64,000 bases of DNA, taken from positions 27,035,381 through 27,099,380 of the forward strand of contig CM046304.1 in assembly GCA_025267735.1 (NCBI GenBank). The letters are read 5' to 3'. The number at the start of each line of letters is the position of its first letter. Within the stretch, counting starts at the first letter, position 1. A program made the position numbers and the translations under genes. Under the pieces are notes generated by a model. The model did no database searches and was not told where the DNA came from. It saw only the letters and a program-made list of their open reading frames with translations. Shown piece by piece: positions 48,914 to 60,637 of the stretch. The DNA comes from Mactra quadrangularis (Eukaryota > Mollusca > Bivalvia > Venerida > Mactridae).

Positions 48914-49231
48914 CTGCCCCTTATACATAAATATTGCACTTTTTGATCAATCCCAGTAATTTGTTGTGAATCATTTTGTTATATACACTAATGAATAATT
49001 AAATTAAGGGTCATGTATGTGTCTAATGAAGTGTTTTTAATAAGGTGTCTGATTATTTTTGTAGTGAAATTGGTGCTTGTTTTTGATTGCTCATTTATCC
49101 ATTGTTAATTTATGTATTATTTGATTCAGTGTAGATAGAAATTATTGTTAAAATGATTTTAAATATATATTCAGATCTTTATTTGTCTTCTTGTTTTCTT
49201 TTACACAATATGTACCATGCCCACAGCAATT

Positions 49232-49300
49232 GTTCAATTTTATTCAACAGTCAATGGCTCATACATTAACTCCACTGATTTAAATAATCACCACAGTATT
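49232..49300 (-). repeat. Palindromic MITE family P, half copy
   Basis: ATTTTATTCAACAGTC, GGCTCATACATTAA and CCACTGATTTAAAT form one arm of the family P palindrome. The second arm is missing or unrecognisable. Confidence 0.55.
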
Positions 49301-49894
49301 TTTGTACTCTGCAGATGAATGAAAGTTAACTCATAGAGTTCACTGGACACTTTCAGAATATGCCAAGCCGCCCGCCTAGCTTTGTTGGTAGCAAGTCTAC
49401 CAATCAAGGGCAGGGCATATGATACTTTAGTGGAGCTTGGTCATGAAATTATTTCTATGGCCATTCTCTCTCCTACCAATGATTCTTAATTATGTAGGGC
49501 AGTTGTCAGTAACTGACGAAAGTATGCATTCAGTAGTTGGTTAACAGCTTAATCTAGAGATTTAGCCTTTCCAGGAACAGCGAGTAGGTTGACTGACCAC
49601 TGTAACATGACAATGTGATGCTACAGTGTTAAAACCAACAAAAACTTAACATCAGAATAAGTCCATATGGTAACTAACAAAATCTAAACCATCCAATATT
49701 CTGTTGTCTTCAATGGCTCAGAATTGTACCATCTACCTTGGGTCTAAATGTTAGAGGAGAAATTTACCAAAACAAAAGGACAAAAAGTTGGGCTGCATTT
49801 CTTCATTCTTATTCTATAAGATTGTTGTTACTGCATTTTAACTTGCATCATCTGCAGCCACAATGTTTTCTCCCATTTCATTTTTTATATAATT

Positions 49895-50072
49895 TTTGTT
49901 AAAATATATTCTTCTGTCAGTGGCACATACATTAACCATGTGAATGCTTACTTCAGTACTTATGTATTATTGGTAAAATTAGTTATCTGTAACTATGTAA
50001 GGAGATTATCAACCATTATCTAGTATTTAAATCAGTAGTGTATGTATGCACTACAACAGTTGAACAAATATG
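49895..50072. repeat. Palindromic MITE family P, copy 5
   Basis: The left arm has CTGTCAGTGGCACATACATT; the right arm has GTATTTAAATCAGTAG, TGTATGTATGCACTACAACA and GTTGAACAAAT. The arms are inverted with mismatches. Confidence 0.6.
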
Positions 50073-50338
50073 AACAGAAGATAGAACCAATCATCACTAT
50101 GCTCAAGTGGATTATCCCCAACTAAGCCATACAATTTGATTTTCAGCACAACTAGATATAGCTAGTGCAAATTGATCACAAAATTTTATTTAAATATAAT
50201 TTGCCTTCATCAAAATGATGTTAATGAATTTGTCTAAGATCAATTCACTCTATCTATAGAATAGATACCATACCATTCAATAAGTATTCTGTTAATTTAT
50301 AGTTGACATTTGTATAGAAGTTATCTTAGCCTGTACAG

Positions 50339-50474
50339 TATAGTTCGTTTTTTTCTCAACTGTCATAACATGAATAATTTCTCAGTGACTTTGTGTTCTT
50401 CATCTAACACTTGTTGTAATGTGTATTCAATCACCGTGGAATTATTCAAACTTTTACTGTTTAGACAAAATGGA
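50339..50474 (+). mobile_element. Palindromic MITE family Q, copy 2
   Basis: It starts TATAGTTCGTTTTTTTCTCA, contains GAATAATTTCTCAGTGACTT and ATCACCGTGGAATTATTC, and ends in a decayed arm (TTTAGACAAAATGGA). It aligns end to end with the reverse complement of 37978-38118. Confidence 0.72.
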
Positions 50475-50828
50475 CTGTAACAAAGCAAAGGATGAAATAG
50501 CAATTAACACCGACCAAATTAACACTGAGGCACATTCTTTTTACATAAGTGTATAATGTATTTATCTGTCTCAGGTCAATTAGCACTAACTATAATCATA
50601 AATAAATTGTATGACTAGAAATGTAATCCCATGGGTGAAAGTTTAGAGTTGACAAAACTGAAAAAGTTCTTTCAAAATACTGAAATAAACAGTTTTCATT
50701 TTAATTACATAGAGTAATTCATTCTCAAAATACTGAAATCCGCAGAAATACTAAAAACTTTCACCCATGTATTCCTCCAAAATAATGACCATACAATAAC
50801 AGACAACATGAAGTGTGATTTTTTTTCT

Positions 50829-50834
50829 TTTATT
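50829..50834 (-). terminator. RPL32 poly(A) signal
   Basis: AATAAA on the minus strand, 28 nt beyond the RPL32 stop codon. A very short 3' untranslated region is usual for ribosomal protein genes. Confidence 0.7.
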
Positions 50835-50861
50835 TTTTTTCTATTGTACAAGAACAAGCAT

Positions 50862-53800
50862 CTACTCGTCTTCTTCAGAACGTAATCTAGCATTTGGATT
50901 GGTCACTTTGATAGCCAATTGTTGGGCACGTTCTACGATAGCCTTACGTTTCTTACTTGATACATTGTGTGCAATCTCGGCAGCAAATGTTCTGTTCTGC
51001 ATGAGTAGTACCTCAAGTTCCTGAAAGATATTAAATAGTTCATAAAAACAGATGACAGAGTGGTTTATAGGTAAAATACTAGGCTAAGAAAGGAAATAAA
51101 TATGTTTTTTTAACTCTGTTCTAAAGGCAGCTTTAAATGACAATCATTCAAAAAGATAATATGCAAAAAAAATTGCAGGAAAGTTCCACTATTGGGACCA
51201 TCAAAAGCAATAATCGTAATACATCTGTAGCGGACAGTCATGTGAAAGTCTTAGCTTACCACTTTAAGATAGTAGTTCGATCCCAGCTTGAACTATGGGT
51301 TTTTACAATTTACAAAGTTACTTTTGGGACCACCTTAAATAACTAGGAATTGAAAGGTTGCATTCTTATGATTGTCCCACAGATGATTAAGCTTCAAGAA
51401 TTCAGATAAATTCTGATAAAAAGGGTAGGTATGCAGCATAGGAATAAAATAGCACAAGTACTCCCATGCCTCAAGTTAGCTTTTATTGCAGTGGTAGAGT
51501 CTGCTAACAGTGTGAAAGCTTGTGGATTCAATCCGAGCTTGATTTTTTCATTTGGTAACACAACTAAACATGTATGTGTTAGGTTTTATCCGCAAGCATT
51601 AGTATTATCAAGGGGTAACAGTGAAATCAAAGAACTGATCTCCTCAACAATCAGTTTGTAATTTTTATTTAGCAAGGTCTACAGTCAAGTAATTATTACT
51701 GTTATATATAAATGTTAAGTTTTCATACTCAAAAATAGATTTCTGGAAAGCTGGAATCCATTAACTGACTCCACAAAATTGATGGAACTTGCATAAAATT
51801 TATCAAAAATTAAGAAATATTTCTTGAATTCAACAAATTAAATTCTTAATACTTACAGCAATGTTGTGGACTAAGAATTTTTTGAAGCCATCAGGTAAAA
51901 TGTGTCTCTGTTTCTTGGCTGTACCATAACCAATGTTTGGCATTTTATATTGACCCTTAAAGCGACGTCTTACTCTGTTGTCAATACCTTTTGGTTTTCT
52001 CCAATTTTGCTGCAAAATAAAATACAAGATGCTACAGATATACAATAACAAATAGTTTTCAAACCAAACTTTCAAAACAGAAAAATAATTGATTGCTTAC
52101 AACTGTCAATGTTTAACAAGAATTCTGCAATGCAATGTAGATACATGTGTAGCCTACTAATCTAACAGAAATTACAGTTCTTGTGCACTACGCTTCGAGT
52201 CTAGGAGGAACATTTATACCAATGTTAAAAGTCTATGAATAGAACTAGAAGATTAACTAATTTCTTAGACAATTGAAAGGGAAATCTGCCATTGATATTT
52301 TACCATTGTGTTGTACAGTAAGATTACACATAAAGAATTTATCTATTATTATTATAATACATATAAGTTAAAAGGAAAATTAAACAAAAACAAGTTTCAT
52401 ATAGAATCATAATAATGTAAAAAGCATGACATTTGATAAAATCAGTTACCTTAATATTAAACAGTTGGAAATTGGGTTATAATGTAATCATTTTATGCCC
52501 TATATTTCAACATGCATGTGCCACATGAGGCAGAGTTCTACTACCATCAGTAATATTCTCATCCTCTAAAAACAAATGCCAACTCTAAATCAAAGAGCTG
52601 TGATAAGTAACTAATGTTGGAAACCTCTATCCTCTTTCAATTAAGTTGTTGATTAGATGTCGGACATTTATAACATATTGATCATCAAGGCCACTGTACA
52701 GAGCCATTATATCAATCTTTTATTTATAGTGGGGTCGATAAGTGTCATTTTTCACGACAATCTTTCACTTAGTGATACAAGCACCAAATTTGGTACAGTT
52801 GTTGTACATAGTGTGTAGTTTACAAAAAGCACGATTTCCACCTCGAAATTCAAGATGGCCGCCATTTTTTCAAAATGGCCGCCGATGATAGGGATTTTTG
52901 TCCTGTTCATATAAAATAGCCTTTTTAATTATTTTTATTTACGTAATTATCAATATAATTTCAATATTTTATGACAAATAAACATTTCTGTTAAATTCTT
53001 TAAAATTAAAATTCATTTAATGGCTGTCAATTCAAAAAGGCGGCCATTACAAGACGCCAAATAATTTTATATACTAACGCTTTTTCTCAGATGAAATTCA
53101 TCGCAGTTAATTGTTTCAGAACATTTCTCATTTATTAGACTATATCTCAAAGTATAACCAGTGCATCTGGTGACATCACTACAATGAAACCTAGGCATCA
53201 TTCGCGGTTCCGGTTCGAAAACATTACATATACGACCGCCTGTGCTTTGATACTCAGCATGTATATCAGTGTCAGTTTAAAGTGTGCTTGTTGCTGTATT
53301 GGCACATGATATTTTTCTCTGTTTGTGTGCTGTTGAAATCAAACAGATTTCTGTACATTATACTAAAAAGTCTCAAATGTTATCGAATCAACCCCTCTTA
53401 ATATTATATAACTATCGTTACTCAACGTGAGGGAGTCAATGGTAACAGGGTTTAAGTTACCACAATGGTGTACAGCTTACACGGAATTTAGATAATACTG
53501 AATGAATCATTGGGTTAGATGTAGGATACTCTTTCCATTGACACATATTTAGGAATGATGATCCCGGACAACTATGAATTAAATTCAGCGGCGTTCGTAT
53601 CAATTAGTACAACTCTGAAATTAATCCGTTATCATCATGACTACGGTTTGAATCCAAAAACTGCTTTGACAATATATTCATAAAGTATTACATGTCTCAG
53701 TAGCTACAATCCATTTTTTTCAGTATCCAACCGATTTCCTTCTTCTGTAACTGTGTGGCCAAGATTTTAAAAGTATATGCAGACAGTTGTACATTGTATC

Positions 53801-56028
53801 CCATATCTCAATGTTATTTACAGTAAGGCAGTAAAAAGATTAACTGTAAGCAGGAAATGTCTACAAAAATCCATCATGTATTTCTATAACAACCGATTTA
53901 GATTAGTGCTGCTGTCTCTATCTGACAAAGTTTATGTCTCCCCCAAATTGTTAGTAGCTCAAATGAATATTCTAAAATAACTCCAAGTAAACCACCCTTT
54001 CATAGGACAATTCAGACTGTTTTTAGGTTTAATCCATCTTGATCAGACGATTAAGTTTGTATTAATGAAGCTTTGTAATGCAATAGTGCAAAGTATCACA
54101 AAACTTCCTTCATCAAATGATTACTATTTGCAAATTTGAATATGCTAGAAAACGAATAGCCTAACAGATTAGTCATTCGTAGCCACACAAACTGACACTA
54201 GCAAACTATACAGGTCAGAAATATCAGCTGGCCAATACTTTTCAGACTTCGGTCATAATCCCCGACTATCAGCATATTTCCGATGCAACTGATATTTATG
54301 GATTCTTGCTCGTATATTCTGATTCTCCGAAAGCATTAAGGGCCTTTGGATAATATGTTTTTAAAGATTTAATTCCATAGGTGCATGCATATGACTCGAA
54401 ATATAACAGGACATACACATGTAATTAGTTTCAGTTAGGGTCAGTTAGAGACAAACGTGAGCGCCATAGAGAAGCACTCAAAACAAATTTACGACCAAAT
54501 TGGCAGAAATTAGGAGGTTACCAACACACAAAATGACAGCTCAGAATAATATAATAGAATGTTGTTCTTTCACGATTTTACTTGTAGTCATTTTATGTAG
54601 GTCTTTGAAAAAGCTAAGTCAACATTTAGCAGACATGATCAAGATTTCAAAACACTCTAGAAATTTGTCATAATTATGCGCGATTAGAACAGTCTTTTAG
54701 ACAGTGTTGCGACGCTAGGCTTGACTTTTCTGTCCGAGAGCAAATATCCTATAATCCAATTTATCATATAAGGGCGTCTTTCTATGAACAAGTCAAAAGT
54801 TCTGTCTTCCACGCTGCGTGTATTTTTGGTCAATCGATGGTTATCAAGATCAAATCCAGTCGACTAGCTCTGGTAAAACAGTAGCGAATGACAAGAGCTA
54901 TTGGCCAATCTTTCACCGATTGCCAAAAGTTTTCATCAGTTAACTAAATGTGGTGACGAGAGGGAATGTCATGAGCGATTCAAATGCCATCGAGTCGGTT
55001 TTAAATGAACTCGTTTGTGCGCTTGCATGTGCGAATAATGAAATCATCACAGACTAAACCATCTATGTTTGCGTTCATATAATTATTACAACAATATCTT
55101 AACTATTTTACGATCTTGACCTTAAATTGTTGACTTCCAGACATGTGTGCATCACGCATTATTGTTGAAACTTTAGTTTTTGACTAGGATTATGAGAATC
55201 CTTGCTTCATTTGCGAGAATTGTGTTTAATTTCTGATAAAATCACTTTATATATATACCTTCTCATGTGACATTGACCTTTGACATACACAACATGTGGA
55301 CAACATTAAGCATAAACATAGTAATCACTTGATTAAGTCAATCCAATACATGCATTCATATTTCAATGTTAAAGTAATAGTCTCAAATAAACTAATTGTT
55401 TTGTTATTAAATTAGTATTTACGGGGTATTAACATCCTCCTTGGATCAAGGTCAAGGTAAATGTCAATTTTTGTCTATAAATATGTGTCAAAGATTCTAT
55501 CAAGTTAATTTGAATAATAACTATTTTCTATTTGCATCTCCAACCCTACATGATCATTAAAATGATTCAAAAAGTTTTAAACAACTTTCTCATGTATGTT
55601 ACCTTTACCATGACCTTGACCTTGGAAGTATATCACATGATGTAAATCAATGTCTTAACTTGGTTAACATTTGTAGAATTCAAAAACACTATAATGTATC
55701 ATCCTATAATACATTCAAAGCGGTAAAAAGAAGTTTAGTCGTTTTGGGATACTGATTTCCAGGCGCATGCGCAGAAACGACGGCCATCTTGAATTTCGAA
55801 GTGGAAATCGTGCTTTTTGTCAATGGTAGACCATGCAGGTCATCTGTGCCAAATTTGGTGCTTGTATCACCAAGTGAAAGATAGTTGCAGTTATCGACCC
55901 AACTATTATACAAATATCTTTTTCTAAAGTCTCACCTTCAGTTTAATATATCTGTCTGACTGATGACGAATGAATTTTTTCGTCCTTTTCAGGACTTTCT
56001 TGTCCTTATTCAAAGGTTTAATGGCCAT
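50862..56028 (-). CDS. RPL32: Ribosomal protein eL32 (60S subunit)
   Basis: A conserved structural protein of the large ribosomal subunit. Three coding exons, 56028-55936, 52009-51857 and 51020-50862, join in frame to 405 nt (134 aa); the human protein has 135. The N-terminus carries the family's [13 protein letters not shown] block, the middle carries [18 protein letters not shown] and [11 protein letters not shown], and the end carries [19 protein letters not shown] and [13 protein letters not shown]. The ATG at 56028 follows an acceptor (56041-56040) after 11 nt of leader, implying a separate 5' leader exon, found at 57765-57739. The 3.9-kb second intron is mostly one long-TIR element. Splice donors are GTGAGA, GTAAGT and, for the leader, GTAAAA. 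Confidence 0.97.
51220..51310 (+). repeat. tRNA-like SINE fragment in RPL32 intron
   Basis: GTAGCGGACAGTCATGTG followed by AGTTCGATCCCAGC (box B consensus) has tRNA-like spacing. No functional tRNA fold was found. Confidence 0.4.
51465..51550 (+). repeat. tRNA-like SINE fragment in RPL32 intron
   Basis: GCAGTGGTAGAGTCTGCTAA is box A-like with a D-loop pattern, and GGATTCAATCCGAGC is box B-like 40 nt later. The head is similar to but distinct from the 51220 fragment. Confidence 0.45.
52729..55903. mobile_element. 3.2-kb long-TIR DNA element in RPL32 intron
   Basis: About 130-bp inverted arms bound this segment: left 52729-52863 and right 55779-55903. Shared blocks in order from each end are GGGTCGATAA, CTTTCACTTRGTGATACAAG, CACCAAATTTGG, AAAAAGCACGATTTCCAC and TCGAAATTCAAGATGGCCG. 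The likely duplication is TA on each side. The 2.9 kb between the arms has no frame above 67 codons and no transposase motif, so the element is non-autonomous or has captured other DNA. It fills about 81 percent of the intron between coding exons 1 and 2. Superfamily is not assigned: TA fits Tc1/mariner, but such long arms are also known elsewhere. Confidence 0.75.
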
Positions 56029-56040
56029 TTTCAGGGCCTG

Positions 56041-57738
56041 AAAATAGAAGAAAAGTTAAGTTTAAATTGCATATAATTCATGAAGCAGGAAAACTATGTT
56101 CAATCTTAATATATTCATTGACACAGGCATATTCTGCAGACATTACTAATGGACAGAAGACAAATTGAATGAGTAAAGTTGGATTGAGGTTATCAGAGCA
56201 CTGACTTATGTCATTTGGAACACCTCAACCTTTCATGAATGAATAATTTTGGAAGGATTCGTGGCAGGTCTACCCTGGTGGCTTGGGTTTTTGCTACCTA
56301 TGCGAGGCGAAGTGCGTAACAATTAGGCAAAATTGTTCTTGTAGTATACACAGATCTTTGTCAAAACATATTTCTATTTTATATATTTAACTAAATATTG
56401 TTCAGCGATATCATTGAACTGTGTTATTTCAAATTTAAGGACTAAAAACGAAACATCACTTATTGCTGTTCAAAGCGATCGTCAACTTGTTTACTTCAAC
56501 ACCGGTCAAAGCTTTTGTTTGGGAATGTGACAAAAAGGTAGTTCCAAAATGGCATCTACATATGTCCAAGGTTATTCGTAGTGAATGGCCGAGGAGTTTC
56601 GCATGTGACATATCTAAGCTAGTCTGCACCAGAAATTGATATCAACAGTGGAACCTGTGCTAACAACTAGTGAACCACCTTACCATGGCAATGACCACTT
56701 TCGACTGTCCCGACAGAAATTACTTTGGGCGTGCTCGATTGGGCTGTCAGAACTGTGTCAGAATCAAATTCCGACTCTTCCACAGAATCTGCCAAACGAG
56801 CGAAATTGGATGTCGGAACTGAATCAAAAGGCAACATCCGTAGCAAATATACTCGCTTCTTACTTTATTCATAGCAAATAGTTAAATTGTTATTATAAAC
56901 AATCAGGCAAAAGTATAATTTTAACAACATTCGCTTTCAAAACACCAAATTCGCATGTTTCGCATGTTTGCAGTGTTGCCGCCGCCATCTTGGGTATGAA
57001 TAAACCGCAACCGATTCCGTTCACACCACCTATTTCGATGGAACACAGTTCCAACGCACTCGATTGTAGTTCTCCCAGTTCTAACGATCGGAATTTACAA
57101 TCGAGCAAGCCCTATATGAATCACGTTTGTTATGAGTCTTTTCATTGGAAGTCGCCTTGATCCTGTCAAATGAAACATGTGAAATGACTTGTAACAAACT
57201 TGATGAGCGCGCATCTTCATGCACAAAAATGGTCAACACAGAAGATAAACAATAACGATCCGAGTTAGATTATTGGAGCATGTTTACGTAAAAATTAAAT
57301 AATAATAATTTGGTTCTTGTAATGCGACGGGCACCTTTGATCAAGTCAATATAAGTCAAAGGTACGAACATGTTTGGGTCCGAAACGATATGAGAAAAGA
57401 ACATCATCAAATTGACAAACGACGCACTGCATGTGAAAATGATGTGACATGCGCTTTACCAGTTATTTTAGCTATCATATAGAAAGAGAGACTACCAAAG
57501 ACGAACAAATATTCCCAGACATAACATTTTGTTAGAAAACGAAGTGGTGTTTAGCAGACACGGTATGAAAACAAACCTTAATTTAACCTAAATAACAACT
57601 CGGAAGATTAAATGAGCTAATAACTTGTGTAGTTGAATAATCAACAATAAGATATACGCTCAGAAAAACAATATCCAAAGTCTGAATGCGCGATGTCAAT
57701 GGATTCAATGTAAGCTAGGTGAATGTTGACATTTTTAC
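56041..57738 (-). other. RPL32 leader intron
   Basis: This is intronic sequence between the TOP leader exon and the exon with the start codon. A weak inverted repeat (GGGCGTGCTCGATTG near 56718 versus GGGCTTGCTCGATTG in reverse near 57100) may mark a decayed element. An ATGGCGGCGGC on the minus strand near 56990 opens a short frame but has no donor behind it. Confidence 0.6.
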
Positions 57739-57765
57739 CTTAAGATTCTAACCGGAAAAGGAAAG
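57739..57765 (-). promoter_or_regulatory. RPL32: RPL32 5'TOP leader exon and likely start site
   Basis: On the minus strand CTTTCCTTTTCCGG begins at 57765, a textbook 5' terminal oligopyrimidine tract, and the leader ends TTAAG at a GTAAAA donor (57738). TOP mRNAs are translationally controlled by mTOR/LARP1 in animals. The exact first C is inferred. Confidence 0.75.
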
Positions 57766-58597
57766 TTGCTCAGTTATTTTTATCGAAATGGGGAAATGTC
57801 GGTGTGGACATCTGGCGAATTGTCCCATGAAGTGTTCAAGGGTTTAGGTCTGAGAGTATTTTACAAAACAACTAATAAAGCTAAAGTGATTCTTATTATA
57901 ACCTATGAGTTTTTTTTGTTTTATTTAAATCACAGCTTTATATTTGATATAGTAAAAGTCCGCGCCAAAACTGATCAAAGCATATATCTAATATATCATA
58001 TAGAACGTTATTTTAAAATATACTGATTATTTTAAAAGCTTTCTTAAATGTGAAAATAGGAAATTAAATTGTTTCTTTCGTCATAACAATGAAGCATATT
58101 TGACAGGCAAAAGGCAAGAAACGAAGATTGTCTCCAGGACTTAAGACGAACTCAACTATCAATGCATGGACTAGCGTTCATTTGTCTGTATTTAATATCG
58201 ATATTCTAGTTAGGACTATATGGATGTACATATACAATCTGAAAGTTTGAAACATATAGAAAAACTGGTGAGCAATGCAATTCTTTTAATTTCTCGATAA
58301 AGCTCTATTTTACAGGCTTAGAATGTAAATTTTAAGCATTCTACTACAAGTTAGTGTCACATAGAGAATACTGAAAACACGCGAGAACATATGTTTAAAT
58401 TTCATCTTTTCAAGATACAAGATACACACTTTTATTTATAGTCGGTATTATATACAACAGTTAATCATTACTTGTAAATATTAAATAAATATTAGTTAAA
58501 TGGATTACTGTTAAACAATTGCTGTATAAAATTATTTAAACTGTAAATTTTAGCAAAAAATTAATGTCTTTTTAATGAATACTTGACCTTCGTAAGG

Positions 58598-58634
58598 CCA
58601 AGGACCCTAGATACATGTTATATAGGGACCTTGG
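58598..58634. repeat. 12-bp hairpin CCAAGGACCCTA / TAGGGACCTTGG
   Basis: The two arms pair with one mismatch around a 13-nt loop. GGCC doublets continue on both outer sides (58596, 58637). It could be a MITE core or a transcript hairpin. Confidence 0.5.
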
Positions 58635-59191
58635 TACGGCCGGCCGACTAATGTAATAACCAAAAATTAATCAAGTTCTGTATACACGTACGTGTTTCAT
58701 TGTAGATACGTAACTAATTAATTATGAACTTGTCAATGACCCTGTTTGCATTAGTGTTAGTGGATTAAGTCGTTCTATTTTAGTATGTACATAAAAGGTA
58801 AGTAATCAGTCACACATCAATGATCTTATGTACGTGGTAATTTTTTATCAGAGACAGAAATATCGTTATCTATATCTCAGTCAACGATAATTAATCAGTC
58901 ACGGATCGATGATCATCAACCGCTATGATAAGAGAAATAGAAAACATATCTCTGGTGGTGATGTCGGTAGATGCTTTATACTACAATTTTATACACTCTA
59001 ATTATAATATTCATACAATATATGCCGACATAAAAATTGTCTATGTAAATTATGGCGGTGTATTTATGTGTTTACTGTTTACAAATTAAATATCTTGTAT
59101 TCAATTTGGTGCCTGTATAATTTAGAGATGAAAATGTCATAGAGCATAAAAAATGCCCTGTTTAAGCAAAGACTTGTAAAATATTAATTAC

Positions 59192-59680
59192 ATGTATATA
59201 TTAACATTTGATAAGAATAATCATAGAAATAAATTTTTTCTACATCTGACATTTATAGCGGAGATAGCAATTGAATGTGATATGCACTATCTAGGGAGAA
59301 TCAAACTCAAACAATTTATCTATGAGAATTGTCTCATAATGCAGAAATGTGTCGTTCCCACTTTTGAGAGTGTATCATATATTGGAGAATCGCCAGCATG
59401 CGAATGTAACAATCTTAACAGAGATCCACATTTCTGCGGTAGCTTTTTTATGCTTAAGTGTAATCCGATGATATTGTTGGACCACAGGCCCACCCAGATT
59501 CACCCATTTCATGTCCAGGGTGAAAACGTCCAGGATGAGCAAAATTTTGAAATCGAACAGTTAAAGTGTCGAAAATTATCAAACGAGATCAATCCTTTCA
59601 AGTTATGTACTGGAAAAGATGTGGATCTTGTGTCGCAGTTCGCGAAATTCAGAAGTAAAACGGGAGATAACCTATGGTAG
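59192..59680 (+). CDS. Orphan open frame, 162 codons, unrecognised
   Basis: The frame has more even amino-acid use than the chance AT-rich frames elsewhere, with eight Cys, several in CEC, HFCG and LKCN contexts, and a mixed charged C-terminal half. I do not recognise a family. An acceptor-like ttatAG precedes codon about 25, so it might be an exon rather than a single-exon gene. It lies between the RPL32 TOP start and the SHOC2-like start codon. It may equally be a chance frame. Confidence 0.25.
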   Translation: MYILTFDKNNHRNKFFLHLTFIAEIAIECDMHYLGRIKLKQFIYENCLIMQKCVVPTFESVSYIGESPACECNNLNRDPHFCGSFFMLKCNPMILLDHRPTQIHPFHVQGENVQDEQNFEIEQLKCRKLSNEINPFKLCTGKDVDLVSQFAKFRSKTGDNLW

Positions 59681-60532
59681 AAAAATTCCTAATCTGTGTC
59701 AAGAAAATGTTTGGAATTCTGGGACGTCACTTCCGCATTTATTCTGCGCAGTCTCAATGCGCGATTGTACAGTAGTAAGAAATCGATGTTGAGGAAATAG
59801 TGTAACAACGTTTTGCAATTGTTCTCTGCAATTTTGGTACATATACTTTAACTTGCATATAGTTCTTCATTAGTCAAGGCCATGTACGTGTGCCCAACAT
59901 TACCAGTGACTGCAATAAAATGAAATCGGTGTTTCTTTTCGGTCCAACCCAGTCCAGATTTTGTGTTCTAGCCTCGTTTTCGTTGTCACTAGAAAATCAT
60001 GTAAATGTGTGATGTCTGTCATAGATTTAAGAATTCGCAACACTTGTGTACGTTTAATAGTGATTTTATGACAAATGAACGTGTGTTGGTGGTTATTTTT
60101 GATTACTCTACGATTCTGATCAATTTCTATGTGGATAAACTTCCCTAATTGGTATTTAATTGATAAACATCATTTTATTTTGACCAAAACGTTGATAGAA
60201 TGACTTTGTAGTAACGGTGTGATTAGTATAGTAAAATGTTATTTTGTTGATGTATTGAGTTTTTCCATGTTACTATTGTGACACATTTTACGATTAAATC
60301 TTGTCACGTAAGTTCCTAGATTGTCAAACTAACAAAGTAACATAGATATACAACTTTGACATACTTAAAGTGGTTAAGTCATAACTGCACTATCCTGGTA
60401 TACATAACATCTACTTAACCTCAGTAACATTCCTTTCTGAAGAATGTCGCTGAGCATAAGAGTTATGAAGTGATTGTCATCTTGATGGTGTGTCATAAAC
60501 TTTATTTGATTTGTTTCATCTCTTTGTTTCAG

Positions 60533-60637
60533 TTATCTCTGGATTATTAAGATACATGGATTTAAGTGATATCCTTATTAAACATTGTTCATAGACAGTC
60601 AAAGTGAAGGATATGCCTAGATGTATTATTACCGGCC
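60533..60637 (+). promoter_or_regulatory. SHOC2-like 5' leader with upstream ATGs
   Basis: An acceptor (ttgtttcAG at 60531-60532) starts this leader segment. It contains three ATGs before the start at 60638: one 12-codon ORF (60556-60594) and two (60613 and 60621) whose frames overlap the main start. Such an arrangement usually lowers main-frame initiation. Confidence 0.5.

Larger units (their letters stand above)
48922..50828. other. Intergenic DNA between ISOC and RPL32, convergent 3' ends
   Basis: There is no coding sequence. It contains family P MITE copies (49232-49300 half, 49895-50072) and a family Q MITE (50339-50474). ISOC and RPL32 converge on this interval. Confidence 0.55.
57766..60532. 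other. Region between divergent RPL32 and SHOC2-like genes
   Basis: It must hold the RPL32 promoter at its left edge and probably the SHOC2-like promoter or leader exon. A strong donor AAAAGGTAAGT (58794-58804) could end a SHOC2-like leader exon. A 12-bp stem hairpin is at 58598-58634 and an orphan frame at 59192-59680. Confidence 0.5.

Noticed and set aside
56893..57108. Minus-strand frame with ATGGCGGCGGC, resembling a first coding exon
   Set aside because: It lies in the RPL32 leader intron, has no GT donor after a plausible coding length, and overlaps a weak inverted repeat.
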